Shown: positions 12,059 through 24,325, counted from the stretch's first letter. The stretch: DNA of 64,000 bases from Adiantum capillus-veneris (GCA_014529385.2 CM043966.1:109846808-109910807), one strand, 5' to 3'. Numbers and translations: made by a program. The notes: generated from the letters alone by a model not told the origin.

Positions 12059-12183
12059 TGTTGGATCTAGATATGGATTACTAGTCAACTTGGTCTCACC
12101 TATATTTGTATTGTATCCTCAATATGAATCAGTCTTTGGGAGCATACATGTTGTGTCTCTCTCTTTCTCTCTACATCTTAACA
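12059..12183 (+). repeat. Short 3' LTR of the copia remnant with polypurine tract
   Basis: TGTTGGATC to TCTTAACA, 125 bp, directly after CAGTGGGGG. The region before it holds a potential hairpin (CTTTGAACTCTCCAAGGG) followed by TTTTTCATCC. Almost the same arrangement precedes the 3' LTR of the short-LTR element at 52.4 kb, which links the two families. Confidence 0.8.
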
Positions 12184-13424
12184 ATATTTAGGGTGGGAGG
12201 AAATTGCTCAATTTTGATCCCTCTATCATACTTGAGGTACCCCTATTAACTAAGATCTAAGGCATTGGCTTAACCAAAGACAGAATAGCTAAAAGTGGAA
12301 ACACTATCTAAACTATTGAACAACTACACCTACAACCTAGTCATTCCATTACGGCCCTTAAGGGATTTCAATATGGAACATGTCTTATCATTGATATCAG
12401 TTGCAATACAACTCTATGTGAGTTGTGGAAAGACCATTGGACATTGTCAAAATCCTCAAAGGTTAAACCCTTATATTGAACTAGGTTTGTAGAAAAACAT
12501 ATCTCTCATGATAGGGGTAGAGAAGGAGCGCACAAGTCTCAAAATCAATATTGGCTATCCAACTCCTTATGTCAAAATTAGTTCTCAAAAGTGAGAGATA
12601 ATTGGATCAACCACCTCCACTTTATGTTGGAAATCTAACTTATAGTCATGTATTAATAATGTACAAAAAAATACAAAAAACATTTATCAACTATACCAAA
12701 AATCTACAGAAAAACACAGAGAACAGTTTGATGGGAAGGTAAACCTCAAGGATGCAAGGACAATAGATTTATTAATCTCTTTTTTCCAATATTTAAGAAT
12801 TTCAACACGGACTCATCATCTAGGGAATATAATCTTTCCTTTGAAGAAGGCCATCCTCTACAAAGGTGGCCACCCTAAAGCCATTGCAATTGAAAATTCT
12901 CAACAATGAAGGGAGTTGAGGTTCATCCTCCCTCTAATTTTTTGTTTCTAGCTCTTCCCTATCAACTTTTATCTCCTTCCCTTCTTCCACAACATCCTCC
13001 TCCTCTATAACCTCTTCAATTACCGCTTCACACTCTTTTTTTGTGGATGGAGGCATGTTGAGAATGTTGAAGGTTTTGTCATCCTGAAGAGATAGTAGTT
13101 CAAGAATTTTGTTTAATATATACCTTAATATCCTCAAGATAATTATATATTTGTCCACAAGGGCGACGTTGTGAGAGTGGTCTAAACATATGTATGCATC
13201 TTGGAAGAGCTCAAATAAAACATATTCAGCAACCTGTTGCATACATGCCAGGGTACCACTTGTCCAATTTTTGCACAAGAAGGACGCATGTAAATTAAAA
13301 AAAATTGTGTCTCCCTTACGTGAAAATGTTCTAGTCAAATGGTTGCTTGATTGCACTATTTTCATGTAAGGGGAGCACAAGTTATGAAAAAAAGATGTTT
13401 CCCACTTGCAAAAAGTTAGACTAG
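12184..13424. other. Anonymous AT-rich DNA
   Basis: No recognisable gene. A 174-codon minus-strand frame (12934-13458) has an acidic C-terminus (EAVIEEVIEEEDVVEEGKE), but its first residues come from the foldback element next to it. I see no domain, so I do not call it a gene. Confidence 0.5.
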
Positions 13425-13859
13425 CATTAGGGAAATTTTGGACTCTCAAAGGGGCCATATGAGGACTTTGACTTTCTCTCTCTTGTCCATAATGGGTGCA
13501 TGGTTAAAATTTTATTAATGAAATCAAAACTTGACAAACCTTTTGGATTTAGATTGTACTCATGAAGATCTATTCATTGATATATAGCATGCGATCAGAT
13601 ATCATTTTTTGATGTGACAACTGCGTATTATAAATGGAATTTCTCCCCACATTTCAGTTTCAGTGGGGAGGCCATAGCTTCTACAAGTCAAATCCAAATT
13701 TATCGGAGTTTGGGGATTTAGAACTTACTTTCTAAGATCTTTCCATTGATAGGGTTTTGACAAATCGTTTATGTACTTCACCGGGTGCCCACTTTGGACA
13801 AGAGAGGAAAAGTCAAACCTCCTTATAGGGCCCCTTTGAGAGTCCAAAGTTCCCTAATG
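13425..13859. mobile_element. CATTAGGG foldback element, copy 1
   Basis: Both ends read CATTAGGGAA...TTTGGACTCTCAAAGGGG inwards and form long terminal inverted repeats. The outer arms contain the same GTCAAA, GAGAGAGG and GCCCATTTTGGACA-like segments found in the copy at 24326-24775. It has no coding capacity. The element is about 435 bp. No target-site duplication is evident (G on the left, T on the right). Confidence 0.8.
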
Positions 13860-14249
13860 TGTGAACCTTTTCCAGATGCTCTATTTTTTCGCAAGGGGTA
13901 AACAAGTTTACAAGATTTTGTAAAAAAAACACGTGCAAAGGAGTATGAGAAAATAAACTTGAAGCTTGGACTAATCACTTTTCTCATTTAGTGGCATAGT
14001 GCCCAACTCTAGACTATGTCGTAGATGTTTTTGCACCTTGACGACTTGACTTATTCTCTTAAGCTCTCTAAAAATTGTGACTCAATAATGTATGAGTTTA
14101 AGTATTCCAATAGAGGTTGTTCAATGGACCAATGGTCCAACTAGAAGTGAAGGCTTTATTTGCCATACCTATGTAGGGATGATCTTCCTTTTGGGTTGTT
14201 GGTCCTTTGGAGGTCCTTAAGGAAGTTTAGGAGAAGCTTTGCACTTTAA
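13860..14249. other. Anonymous DNA
   Basis: Between two inverted-repeat elements. I see no gene or repeat here. Confidence 0.5.
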
Positions 14250-15554
14250 CACTAGTTTGTACCAAAACAGGACACGTAAGTGTCCTTTTTTTACAAATTT
14301 AAATTAAATGCTACTGGCATTAGATAGTTTATTTAAGAAAACCCTCTTGATATTCTTAAATATGTTAGCTAGAGGGTTTTTTTAAAAATATAACCTTGCA
14401 TTTTAGAATCTACCATGATCAAGAACTATACTCATCAATTTGACCTCGTAAGACTACGATTGATGGTTTTAAGAAATCGACTTTATAAGCTCAAGAAGAA
14501 TGAACGACCTTGTAAAAAACTTTAGTGTCTTTTTCCACAATTTTGCTATAGATAATTGAAAGTTTCATGTGCAAAAAAATTGACTTGGGAGTATATAAAA
14601 TAAGGAAAGTTCTAGGTGTTTGATATAGCGATTTCAAACATATTGTTGTATACAAAGAAAAATATGTTTTTGATGTATTTGTGAGTTTTAGAAAGTGATG
14701 CATTGCTTACCCTTTCCATCTAGGACTCAACGTGGCAAATAGAAGGGCTTTGGTATGCAACAATTATCGGATTATTTTAAATATTGAAAGCAGCATAAGA
14801 GAGAACTTTGAAATTTTCATTATTGAGACATAAGCATTCAAAACCTCAAATAATGTCAAACATTCTATGTAGATCAACTAAATGTATCAAAGTACATGGT
14901 ACATACACAACTGGGGTGCCCAAAACCTTGTTTTAATGTCATTATGGAGAACTCAAGATTTTCAAGAGTTTTTCATGATAAAAAATTCGATAGAGTTCAA
15001 GCAACGAGATTTAATTGAGTTAGGGAGCCCGAAAAATACGTAGTTTCTTGTTTCAACATATAAAGTCATTTGTAGTTGTCAAATTGCACTAGAATAGCCC
15101 CAATTCCATGAGGGAGCTTTGGAAGACCAAAATTATGCTCTAATTCAGCACATGCTCAAGTATGAAATTATGTCTATAACTTGTGTGTGACTTGGAAACT
15201 TGTCTTTAAAGTGCATTCCATTGTTTTGTAACACTAAGTGCTAACATTTGGATTTTATAAACATAAAAAGGGTCATCTCTACAAAAAGATATAAGAATTT
15301 ATGATTTTTTTGGTAAAACAACTTGAAATTTTACTAAAATTTATGACTTAGAACTTAAAGGAATTCTATCCATACGGATTGTAGTTTGACATGGAGAAAA
15401 ATTGAGTGTTTTCTTTCCCTCATGCCCAACCTATGGTAGAAGCAAGGTGTAAAAAACTTCTTTCTAGCTTGACAAATAAATTGCCAAAACTTGGAAGGAA
15501 AACAGGACACTTTAGTGTCTCAAGACACTTAAGTGTCCAATTACAGAACTAGTG
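14250..15554. mobile_element. TTAA-flanked inverted-repeat element
   Basis: The left end reads CACTAGTTTGTA and the right end is its near inverse, TACAGAACTAGTG. Both are flanked by TTAA (14246-14249, 15555-15558). Just inside each end lie dyad motifs of the type GGACAC-N-AAGTGTCC (about 14279-14293 and 15505-15540). A transposase is not visible; the only open frame (14491-14703) is short and unremarkable. TTAA target duplications are typical of piggyBac-like elements, while a CACTA start suggests another superfamily, so I leave the class open. Confidence 0.6.
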
Positions 15555-16070
15555 TTAAAGCATTGAACTTCTGATGCTTTTCCTTCATAGCTTCCTTGGC
15601 TATGTTGTTGCTCAATTTTGGTTTGCCACTTCATTTGAACTTTTTCTTGCCTTGGTGGTTCTTGTGTCTTTCTACACTTATTGGGTTTTATTGATGGCAC
15701 TGTTTACTGCTTTGGTCGCCATATGAAGACTGTCTCAATTGATCTTCCTTTTTGTTGCTTCGACCTCCATATGTAGACAAGATTTTGTGGAAGAGCATTA
15801 GAAGTGTTTGGGTTGCTCTCCTTCGTTCATTGTTGCAATTGTTGTGGATTTGATCGTGAAGTTTGCTTAATGGTTTGATGCTTCTTTGGTTAGTTGTAGG
15901 AAGTCTGCTCCACCTTGTAGGCTTGATGTGGTGGTTGATGGTCAAAATTGATTTCCTTCATAATATCCTTGTGCTCGTAAAGACTTGAGAGTTGTAAGTC
16001 ATCCTATTGATTTGTTTGAGTGAACCTGATTTCTGTTAATCTAGCAAGGTGTCTCATCTTTGTTGATCTT

Positions 16071-16805
16071 CTAATGTTGTATTAGTGCTTTTGGCAGCAA
16101 CACTGGTCTTCTTGCAGTCCTTTGTTGACCTTGATCAAAGTGGTATTTGGGTTGGTAGATCTTTTTCTTGCTTGAGTGTTGAACCCATGTCGATGACCCA
16201 TTTGATGTAGAGGCTTTGTCCTTGGTTTCTTTTTTTACCTTGGGGAGTTTCTCGTTGAGGTTGTCCTTGCCCTTGTCCAGTGTCACTAGCTTCTTACTTG
16301 ATTCATCTGTGCTCAAAGTACAATCATTGGGGAGTTGCTCGTTGAGGTTGGCCTTGCCCTTGTCCAGTGTCACTGGCTTCTTACTTGATTCATATGTGCT
16401 CAAAGTACAGTCTTTGTGGTCCTTGTTTGTAGGCACTAGCATATCAATAGAGTTATAGGTAATTGAGTAATTATGCACCTTCATCCAATAAATTCCTAGT
16501 ATTAAATCTTCTTTAAGCGTCGTAGGAGCCATTACATGGAAATGACATGCTACCAATTGTGAGCCAATGCTGAGATAAGTTTTAGTCACACCTATACATT
16601 CTCCTCGGGAATTTGTATATGTAGTCATGCTCTTAGGAGAAATGTCGAGAGGAGGTTCTTTCAAGAGTATCCACGTACCATAGGACATGTAATTATGCTC
16701 TACCTGTGCATCCAACAAAGTTAAGCATGGTACTTTCTTGTCCTTGCTTTGAATGTCCAAATATATTCTTCTTGTTGTTGCACTATTTTGAGTTGCATCT
16801 GACAT
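16071..16805 (-). pseudogene. Retropepsin-like domain plus tail, element H5
   Basis: An aspartic-protease-like domain: VPCLTLLDAQVEHNYMS sits where relatives have D-[ST]-G-x-x-x-N-F-I-S, and LILGIYWMKVHN matches the LGMDWL-type closing motif. The DTG triad is not intact (DAQ). A 29-residue unit (CTLSTDESSKK, then VTLDKGKDNLNE) occurs twice in tandem; the DNA repeat is 87 bp. It ends with KKKIYQPKYHFDQGQQ, which matches KKEKIFQPKY in H4 and places both in one family. Confidence 0.7.
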
Positions 16806-17029
16806 GCCCTATTGTTGAAGATGTTTGTCCTTTGTTGTATTGGTTATCTCGTGGATTGTCAAAATTTATGGCTTCATTCCTTGAAGCATGTGGTATCTGA
16901 GCAATATGTTCTTGTTTCATTCTTAGCTATTTCTTTTCAGGTTTGGCCAAAGGTAGTTTTACTGGTACTTTTGGCTCTATGAACTTGATGGAGTTACCTT
17001 TGAGAGAGAAATTATGTTCCTCAAGACAT

Positions 17030-17290
17030 CTACCATTGAAGTACTAATTCCTCCCTGAGTTGAGTAGCTGCCATAACTTTGAACCTTGTAGGCACTAGGT
17101 GTGAATCAATGATAACATCAACTGATATTGTCCCTATGGACTCAACAATTAAATCCCTCATGATGGAAATAAGCTTGAGATTTACATTAATTTTGGGTTC
17201 ACCTATAAGTATCCATGTGCTATACCACATCAAATTCAATTGCATTCACGATCCACTAGTGTATAGCACTTTACTTGAAGCTTGTTTGAG
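17030..17290 (-). pseudogene. Second retropepsin-like fragment of H5
   Basis: MWYSTWILIGEP, then LVPTRFKVMAATQLREELVL, aligns with YGTWILLKEP and VACHFHVMAPTTLKEDLIL of the frame at 16071-16805. It appears to be a diverged duplicate of the protease domain lying upstream in the same orientation. The active-site region reads YTSGS with an adjacent stop, so it is broken. Confidence 0.6.
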
Positions 17291-17298
17291 CTTTGAAT

Positions 17299-17650
17299 CT
17301 ATAACTCTATCCATGGAACCACTAAAGCATTTTCCTTTTTATGTGGGCATTCAAGAAATATGTGTTGGATGTCACAATGCACACATTTAAGTATATCATC
17401 ATATGAGCACTTGGGGATATCATTGTATAATCGGAATTTGGCTTGTATTGCCTCTTCATTTCTCCACAAATCTAGTTGACAATGAAACTCTATAGGAGAG
17501 GACTCATGTCGAGGTAGCTGAATTAGTGAAGTGTCTAGTTCTACATGGGTATTGAGTACTTCAATAATCAAAAGGGATTCCCCCTTGCCCATGCTACTTC
17601 AACACCTCCGCCGACTGTTGTTGTTGGGTCATGAAGTTGTCAGCATTTGT
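17299..17650 (-). pseudogene. Gag-like fragment of H5
   Basis: A 97-codon frame contains KCVHCDIQHIFLECPHKK, a C-X2-C-X3-H-X4-C arrangement one residue short of a normal retroviral zinc knuckle. A readable piece before it (GTPNTNADNFMTQQQQSAE) has Gln-rich gag-like composition. It lies upstream of the protease pieces, in the normal gag-protease order. No further gag domain can be made out. Confidence 0.5.
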
Positions 17651-18069
17651 ATTTGGGGTTCCAAGTGTGTTAACCTATGATGACTCTGCTTCCAATGTAG
17701 TAGGATGTTCCATGATAACTTCAAGAGTAATTTTCCACAATGTTAAACTATGGTAATTCAGATACTTGAGCTTTTATGGTTGTACAAGCTTCAGCTTTAG
17801 CTTCATCTCTGGTTTCTTTCCTATTTATCCTTGAAGCTCCATCTTGTCCTTGTTGTAGTTGAATATCTTGGTCTTGAGATGAGGGTGTAGCATGATTTGA
17901 ATTTGTAGGCTAGTCTCCCTCTTTACTTATTACAACGTCAATTGATTTTTGAGTAGGAAAAAGTTGGTTTACATCAATGGTTGAGTTGTGGTTTGTTGAT
18001 GTTTATCTGTAGCATCTGAAGGGGTGACCTCATTTGACAGTTGTGGCTCTTTGTCTAATGTTAGCTTTG
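17651..18069. other. Junction between H5 and H4
   Basis: Degenerate sequence between the oppositely oriented H5 and H4 remnants. No clear LTR, target duplication or gene is visible, so I cannot define the breakpoint. Confidence 0.4.
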
Positions 18070-20737
18070 TACGGTACACATAATTCAAATGCACACTATG
18101 TAGACCAAGAAGGGAAACTGTACAAAAAAGATCAATCTATGTCTGAACTACCCACATACTAGCTCATAGAAGTGAGTCTACTGATAGATCAGAAAGGATG
18201 GTTCATTTCAGAGGAAAGAATCTCTTATAGCCCATCCTCTCTAGGGCTGAAGGATATTACCCTAGTGAACTTAGAAATTTGATCAGAGCCAAACTCTCCT
18301 CCATCGGAAATCAAGCTTCAATGTTGTGACCAAACAAACATATACTTCGACCAAAATAGTCGTAGATATAGATGAGAGTCTAGCATCTATGATGCATTGG
18401 GTCCTGAAACCACAGAAGCTCATATCATAGGAGACCCATGGGATAGACAATATTAGGGCAAAGATAATTCTATCTATAGCTTAACTTGGGGACTAATTTG
18501 TCATGTTTCACGAAGATACATAGGAAACTATGTTGAAGGTTTACAGATGCCCAATGTCAATAGTGCTACCCAAAGTATACCTTCACGGTCCCAAAAGGTG
18601 AGACTAAACCAGAGCCAAACAATCTTAAACTCTTACAATGAAGTAGGCTATAGTGATCACGCTAGGAAGGGGGGAGCTGCAAATCCTTCAAGATCAGCTC
18701 TATTACCAAGAAATGCTACACCAGCTAGAAGCCCTAGAGCCTCTAAACAACAAACCCCTTCAAAGCAAAAACTAGTGAAAGATCATATGGTTGTTGGAAT
18801 TTTCTAATTGAACCAGATTCCATCGGAGTCTACAGACAAATGCTTCTATGAAGATCATCAAGGACAAAAGCTTCAACTAATTTCCACAAGTCAGAGTCAA
18901 AAGCCAACAAAGCTCATAGTGTTTAAACAGTTACATGTGATCAAACTAACATATGCATATCAAGATGCACATGGTAACGAATATCACCAAGATCATGACC
19001 TTGTAGAAGCCCCTAGGGATGCTAAACCTAAAGTCAAGGACTATTTGAAGATGATGCAAAGCCTCAATCTACCAGAACAGGTAACAAAAACGTCAAAGTC
19101 AATGGGAGAAAAAATTTAGAAAGCTACACAAACGTCACCACCAAAATCTCCTCCAAAGAGACAGATTTTGCCAAAAAGTACGGTGGATCTTCTAAGATCA
19201 AGAGTTACTCAGATGCAGGTGGACAATGCTCAACAATTGCAAAAAGGTGCAATATTACAACCAATGGAGTCAACATTGATTGAAGCGGGTGGTCAAAGCA
19301 AAGAAAATGCAAATAAAGTTCAACCCAAAGACAATGCCACAACAGAATCAATCAATAAAAAAAGAATTCCTTAGAATATCAAGTGCAACATCACCAGTGA
19401 AAACAAAGAAAAGCTTTGAAGTGAAGTAAAGCTAGATTTTTAGCTAGACAAGAATCTCATGTCCTTTCGTACTTGGAAAAGATGTGGCCAACCACAATTG
19501 GAAGATGCTCCTAAATTTGTGAGCATATCAGGAGACAAACGAGAAGAATGCTGGGGAATCATCTCCACCACCATTGAAGTAAGTTCACAGATCATCAAAG
19601 ATCAATTTCATGTGATCACAGCAAAGGATATGCCAGAAGATATCATAATGGGAATGCCAATGGCCCAGAAGATGTTAGAGATACATAATGTAAATAAGAT
19701 GCATTCTTCAGAGACAATCAAGAATGAAGACCAAGACTGGTCACCCGCGGACAACAACAAAAAATTCTCAAGCACATTTAAAATGGATACTGATGCCAAA
19801 GTAAAGCTTATTGAGGATGATTCATCTCCATCGAGCAGAACTTAAAAAGAGCTTAAAGCAAACCAGGCAATAGTAAGTGCAGATCAAACAGAGCAAAGAG
19901 AAACCACAATAGCTATTGAGTAGAGAATGACACCAAAGCTAGAAGTTAAGAAGAACAAGATTGTAGACAACCAGAAAGCAATATAAATTCCAAATCTCAA
20001 TCACTCATTGCCAGCAAAATCAGCTATTGTAAGTCAGATTGCAACAAACAGTCTCAAGCTACCCTCCATAGAGACACAATTAGATCAAGATGAGACCATG
20101 GCAAAATCAGGAAAAAGATCTTCAATAGAACCAAAAATGCTAGATTCCGAGTTGCACAAGTCAGAAGGATCGAAGAAAAATCTTGCAGACAAAGGTAAAG
20201 CTAAAGTGGACCCTCCACTGATTAGCAAAGAAGGTGTGACAACATATTCCTCTACATCAAAGAACCCTCATGGATTAGATTTTTCAAGCAAGTCAAGCTT
20301 TCAAAGCTTCAAGTCAAGTGCTGACCCAACTCAACCCTCAAAGGAAACACCCAAAAAAGAAAAGATATTTCAGCCAAAGTACTCAAGAAAGCAAAGGAAA
20401 GCCAAGTAAGTGTTTATTCCGAGCAATTAAGTCAAAGTCAATGATCCAGTTTGGATTAAAGACAGGAAATCAACACATAAAGACAAACACATGGGATGGA
20501 TAGCATCACAATGGATTGAAAAAGAACAGGAGTACTATGAAGGTAACAAACACATATGGGTACCAAAACTGAAGGTAAGAGCATATGAAGTAACTTCAAG
20601 TCCCTCCCAAGAAAGAAGGACCACAAGGTATCAACCTCGACAATATCCTAGGATACCTAAGAAGCACATATACAACAAAAACATCGAAAGATGCTAAATT
20701 CAACCACAACTCTCAAGAGGATACACAACAAAGACGG
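18070..20737 (+). pseudogene. Element H4 3' polyprotein: protease domain and IW(I/V)PK tail
   Basis: One forward frame can be followed for about 2.67 kb without a frameshift, interrupted by about a dozen stops that read as changed CAA, CAG or CGA codons. A protease-like domain lies near 19459-19690: ECWGIISTTIEVSSQIIKDQ, then PEDIIMGMPMAQKML (LG-type closing motif). Lys/Gln-rich linkers follow, then KKEKIFQPKY, then DPVWIKDRKS and HIWVPKLKV. The part before the protease (18070-19450) has no domain I recognise. The frame is broken at 20738 by N2 and continues at 29114. Confidence 0.7.
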
Positions 20738-21766
20738 TGTCAGGAAGTGCGCAATGCGGTCCTAGGAAAGCGTCGGGCCTCTGATTGTGAAGATTCGTAG
20801 CAAAATCAAGGAACGCGTAGACGATTTGAAGCTAAAAACACACTAAAAAAGAAAAAAACTCCAGCCATGAAAGCTCCACTTTGAAAAAAAACCAATACTA
20901 ACTCAAAACTCTTGTGTGTGTGAAGATCAGGTGTAGCCTTGCTCCCAATTGCACAGATGCAGTGCTCATTCGACCTGTTAAAAACCCCAAATTTACGCTT
21001 TGATTCTTCATCGTGACAATTTCAAGGAAGCTTCAATACTTCATTGTAGAAGCCCAAGTAGTTATTTGAGGAGGGAAAACCCTAGTCGGAGGCCTCACAG
21101 CCTCAACCATGTAGTGGAAGCAGAACGGGACTGCACTAGCACCCTGTAGAGGAATGGTTGTATCTCCTTGCTCATGTGCGCAAATGAGCTCATTCTTGGA
21201 TCTAAAAATTCCCACACAAGTTGAGCAACAATTACAGCATCGTTGATGTGGCATTTTGAGCTATTTTGAGCATATTGTGTGCTATTTTTTACAATTTTTA
21301 GGCCATTTTTAGCACAAAAATGTCAATTTTTTGTTCGTAAAAAGCCCAAACGAATTGGGAGAAATCCCTACAATTGTGGAAAAATCCCATTGGGCTCAAA
21401 TTTCATGTTGAACCTCATTTTCCCACTTGGTAAGAACTTTGGACACGTCTTTCACGCCAGCGCACGAAACCTACTATTTTTGGCCGAGATTGCCCGCATT
21501 GAACTTTCTAGGCAAAATGAGCGTGCCACTTCGAAACACTTGACATCCCAAAGAAAATTAGACATATATTTATGTGAAAAATAATTCCATGGTACCACGT
21601 GTAGGGCCTCGCCCGCCCGGAAAGGTATGTACACGACTGCAACCGTGACATTCATTTTCGCATATATCACACTATGTACATTGTAGCATTTGGTCCCACA
21701 CATCATAAACATTAAGAGTGAGGTAGATACTTTAATTTCACATTATGAACATGCCATCACACGACA
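20738..21766 (-). repeat. 3' LTR of N2
   Basis: Homologous to 28087-29113 along its whole length with many substitutions and small indels. On the minus strand it is preceded by AGAGGGGGTGGA (21767-21779), the polypurine tract. Confidence 0.92.
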
Positions 21767-21824
21767 TCCACCCCCTCTAAACCTGCACATCCTTTGGCAT
21801 GTGCCACACATATCTTTTGCAGGT

Positions 21825-23227
21825 TCAGTCTTCATTCAAGTCAACATACATATCAATTTCGTCATCACTTGCAACAAAATCTAATGCATCGTCCTCTTGT
21901 TCTTCATCCACATCCATAGCATTTTTATCAGAGCCTTCATTTTGACCTTCCTGTGAATCAAAGGGATCTGTATCACCTCTTCTTTTGAATAACTTGATTT
22001 TTTTCCTTGCAATGGGAATCTTCATTTTTGTCCCATCTAATTCATGCAAGGTATAAGTTGCATTCCCATTTACATGTTGAACCACATAAGGAACAAACCA
22101 TATCTTTGAAAGCTTTCTTATTGTTGAATGTTGGTTGTCAAGACTGTTGTCATACACCAACACCCAATCACCTTCCTCAATAGTTTTAGGTCTGAGCCTA
22201 TGCCTCTTATCAAATCTATCCTTATTCTTTAACCTTGCATCTTTCAATCGTGCTACTACAATCTCAATATCTTGGGGCCTTCTTTCTAACTGTTGTATGC
22301 ACAAAGAAAGAAGGTCTTCCCTACTCATTCCATCTTCCCAAGGCAATACATTCCATGTGGGAATTACATCCTCAATTAGAATTATAGGTTTCTGACCATA
22401 CATCAACTCAAAAGGCATATAACCAGTAACCGAGCTATGAGTTGTACGATCAGCCCATAGAGCATAAGGCAACAACCTAGGCCACTCTCCCATTTTACCT
22501 TTGCAGGCCTTAGCTAAAGATTTAATGATAGGAGGATGCCCATGCTCTTATTTACCATTTCCCTCAGGATTATATGCAGTAGTGAGAGCAAGTTTAATGC
22601 GCAACCTAGAGAAAAAATCCCTTTCTTTGTCAGCATCCAACTCACCCCTGTCTGTTGTTATTTTTCCAACACAGCCATAACGGCTAACTACATCATCCAA
22701 GAGGAACTTACATACCCCTTCTGTTATTTTTGTTCTTAGAGCACGACCTTCAACTTGATTGGTTAAGTCTTCTCGTGCAAGCACTATTTATCTCATTTGC
22801 CATAAGCCCAATGGCATTGTAACCAGATCTACTACCCACTTGTAATGCATGGCCAATGGGTAAGTAGGGTGCAACCCATCACGATGACGTACATTTGAAT
22901 ACATTTGGTAGGTTTTACATGATTCACAAAGTGAGATACATCTTTATACATACCTTTCCACCAATACCTCTCTTTCATTTTAAAAAAGGTGGCCCATACA
23001 CCTCTACTTCTAGCATAAAGACTCTCATGAAACTTTTTCATAAGCTCATTTTGAGCGTCCTTATCATTCACGACTCTCATTGGAATTCCATTTCTTTGTT
23101 TTGGATGCTTCCATAAGTACCCATCTTTCAAAAAGTATCCATAGGCCTTTCTCCGTATTCTTTTGAACTCTTGATCAGTCACCCCTTCTTGCCTTGTCAA
23201 AGTGCTCAGATAGCGTCCAATGAGCAA
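21825..23227 (-). pseudogene. Integrase of N2
   Basis: Three frames make up one integrase. The N-terminal zinc region is at 22832-23227 (HESLYARSRGVWATFFKMKE, YWWKGMYKDVSHFVNH, then a degraded CxxC). Part of the core is at 22548-22784 (ITTDRGELDADKERDF holds the second catalytic Asp; AYNPEGNGK precedes the Glu). The C-terminal part is at 21825-22493 (PFELMYGQKPI, EEGDWVLVYDN, then the SH3-like KIWFVPYVVQHV). The acidic end (EDDALDFVASDDEIDMYVDL) closes the polyprotein. Frameshifts make it inactive. Confidence 0.88.
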
Positions 23228-23377
23228 CTAGTCACCTTGATATAGGTCCTCTGTAAATGACTCAAGTGCATTTGACAGACAAACATGATCGTCCTTGGCA
23301 TGAGAGATACTATAGAACTGTGCGCCTACATCATCGCCCTCGACAACCATGTCTTCTTCTTTTTCATACCTTGCTCT

Positions 23378-24325
23378 TCAAAGCATATCTGCAACTAGAT
23401 TATCTTTCCCTGCAATATGCTTAAATTCTGGGTTCAAGGACTTTATGTAGGCAATCCATCTCAACATAGCAATGTCGGGAGTTGAGCAACTTGTTATCAT
23501 TCCAAGAAGGGGTAGACAATCAATCTCCACTATTACATTTTCTCCTATCAAATACTCTTTGTCACATTTCAAAGCTGTGACTACTCCCCATAAATCTCGA
23601 TTTACCTGTGGATAGTTGCGTTGACGAGCAGTTAGGACTTTTGCTCCAAACCGCACTACATATCGCTAGCCATCATCATCATCTTGCTCAATCGCCCATC
23701 CAATTCCTCTGGGGCTAGTATCCACGGTTACAATTACATATCTTCCACATTCATAGTTTGCTTTCCTCAAAATTGAAGACATAAGCAGCAACTTATTTAA
23801 TTTCCTCATGGCATGTGTATGCACTTCTTCCCATTGAAACTTTTGGTTCTTTCTCAAAAGTTGATACAAAGGCTCTGCTACATGTGCATAATGCGGAATC
23901 CAGATAACATAAAACATGCATGCACCCAAGAACCTTCGAACCTTAGTGACATTTATACATTTCTCTTTCATTCTCTGGATTACATCAATCTTTGTAGGAC
24001 AAGGCCTTCTACCATATGGCCCGCACATATGTCCCACAATAAGAACTTCATTCACACCAGACACTGACTTTTGGCCAGACAAGGTAAGGTTCACCTCTTT
24101 CAACCTTGACAAGATATTATCACAATCATTGATATGGTTTTCCACATACTTTCGGCACCCTCTCGAGTCTAGAGCCACATCTTTATCACTTACATCACAT
24201 CCTTTGATTGGCACATCATCAAGGAAAGGCATTGTAGTTTGCGGTATGAAGTCACGTAGGAATTTGTTCATACCATTCATCATGTGTGCAACTGAACTCG
24301 TTGCCCCCTGAGGTAAGGTGCACAT
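23378..24325 (-). pseudogene. RT (C-terminal part) and RNase H of N2
   Basis: From MCTLPQGATSSVAHMMNG the RT continues with PFLDDVPIKGC (catalytic LDD; FVDD or YVDD expected), GHMCGPYGRRPCPTK and FLGACMFYVIWIPHYA. RNase H follows at 23378-23656 (ARQRNYPQVNRDLWGVVTAL, IVEIDCLPLLGM, HIAGKDNLVADML). A stop near 23666 separates the RNase H part. The start at 24325 is the edge of the foldback element, not the true start. Confidence 0.88.

Noticed and set aside
12934-13458. A 174-codon minus-strand frame as a host gene
   Set aside because: Its start lies in a foldback element, no domain is visible and nothing nearby supports a gene.
18070-20737. Reassigned stop codons (TAR read as Gln)
   Set aside because: A plant nuclear retroelement with methylation-type decay explains the stops; other elements in the window also have frameshifts and lost catalytic residues.
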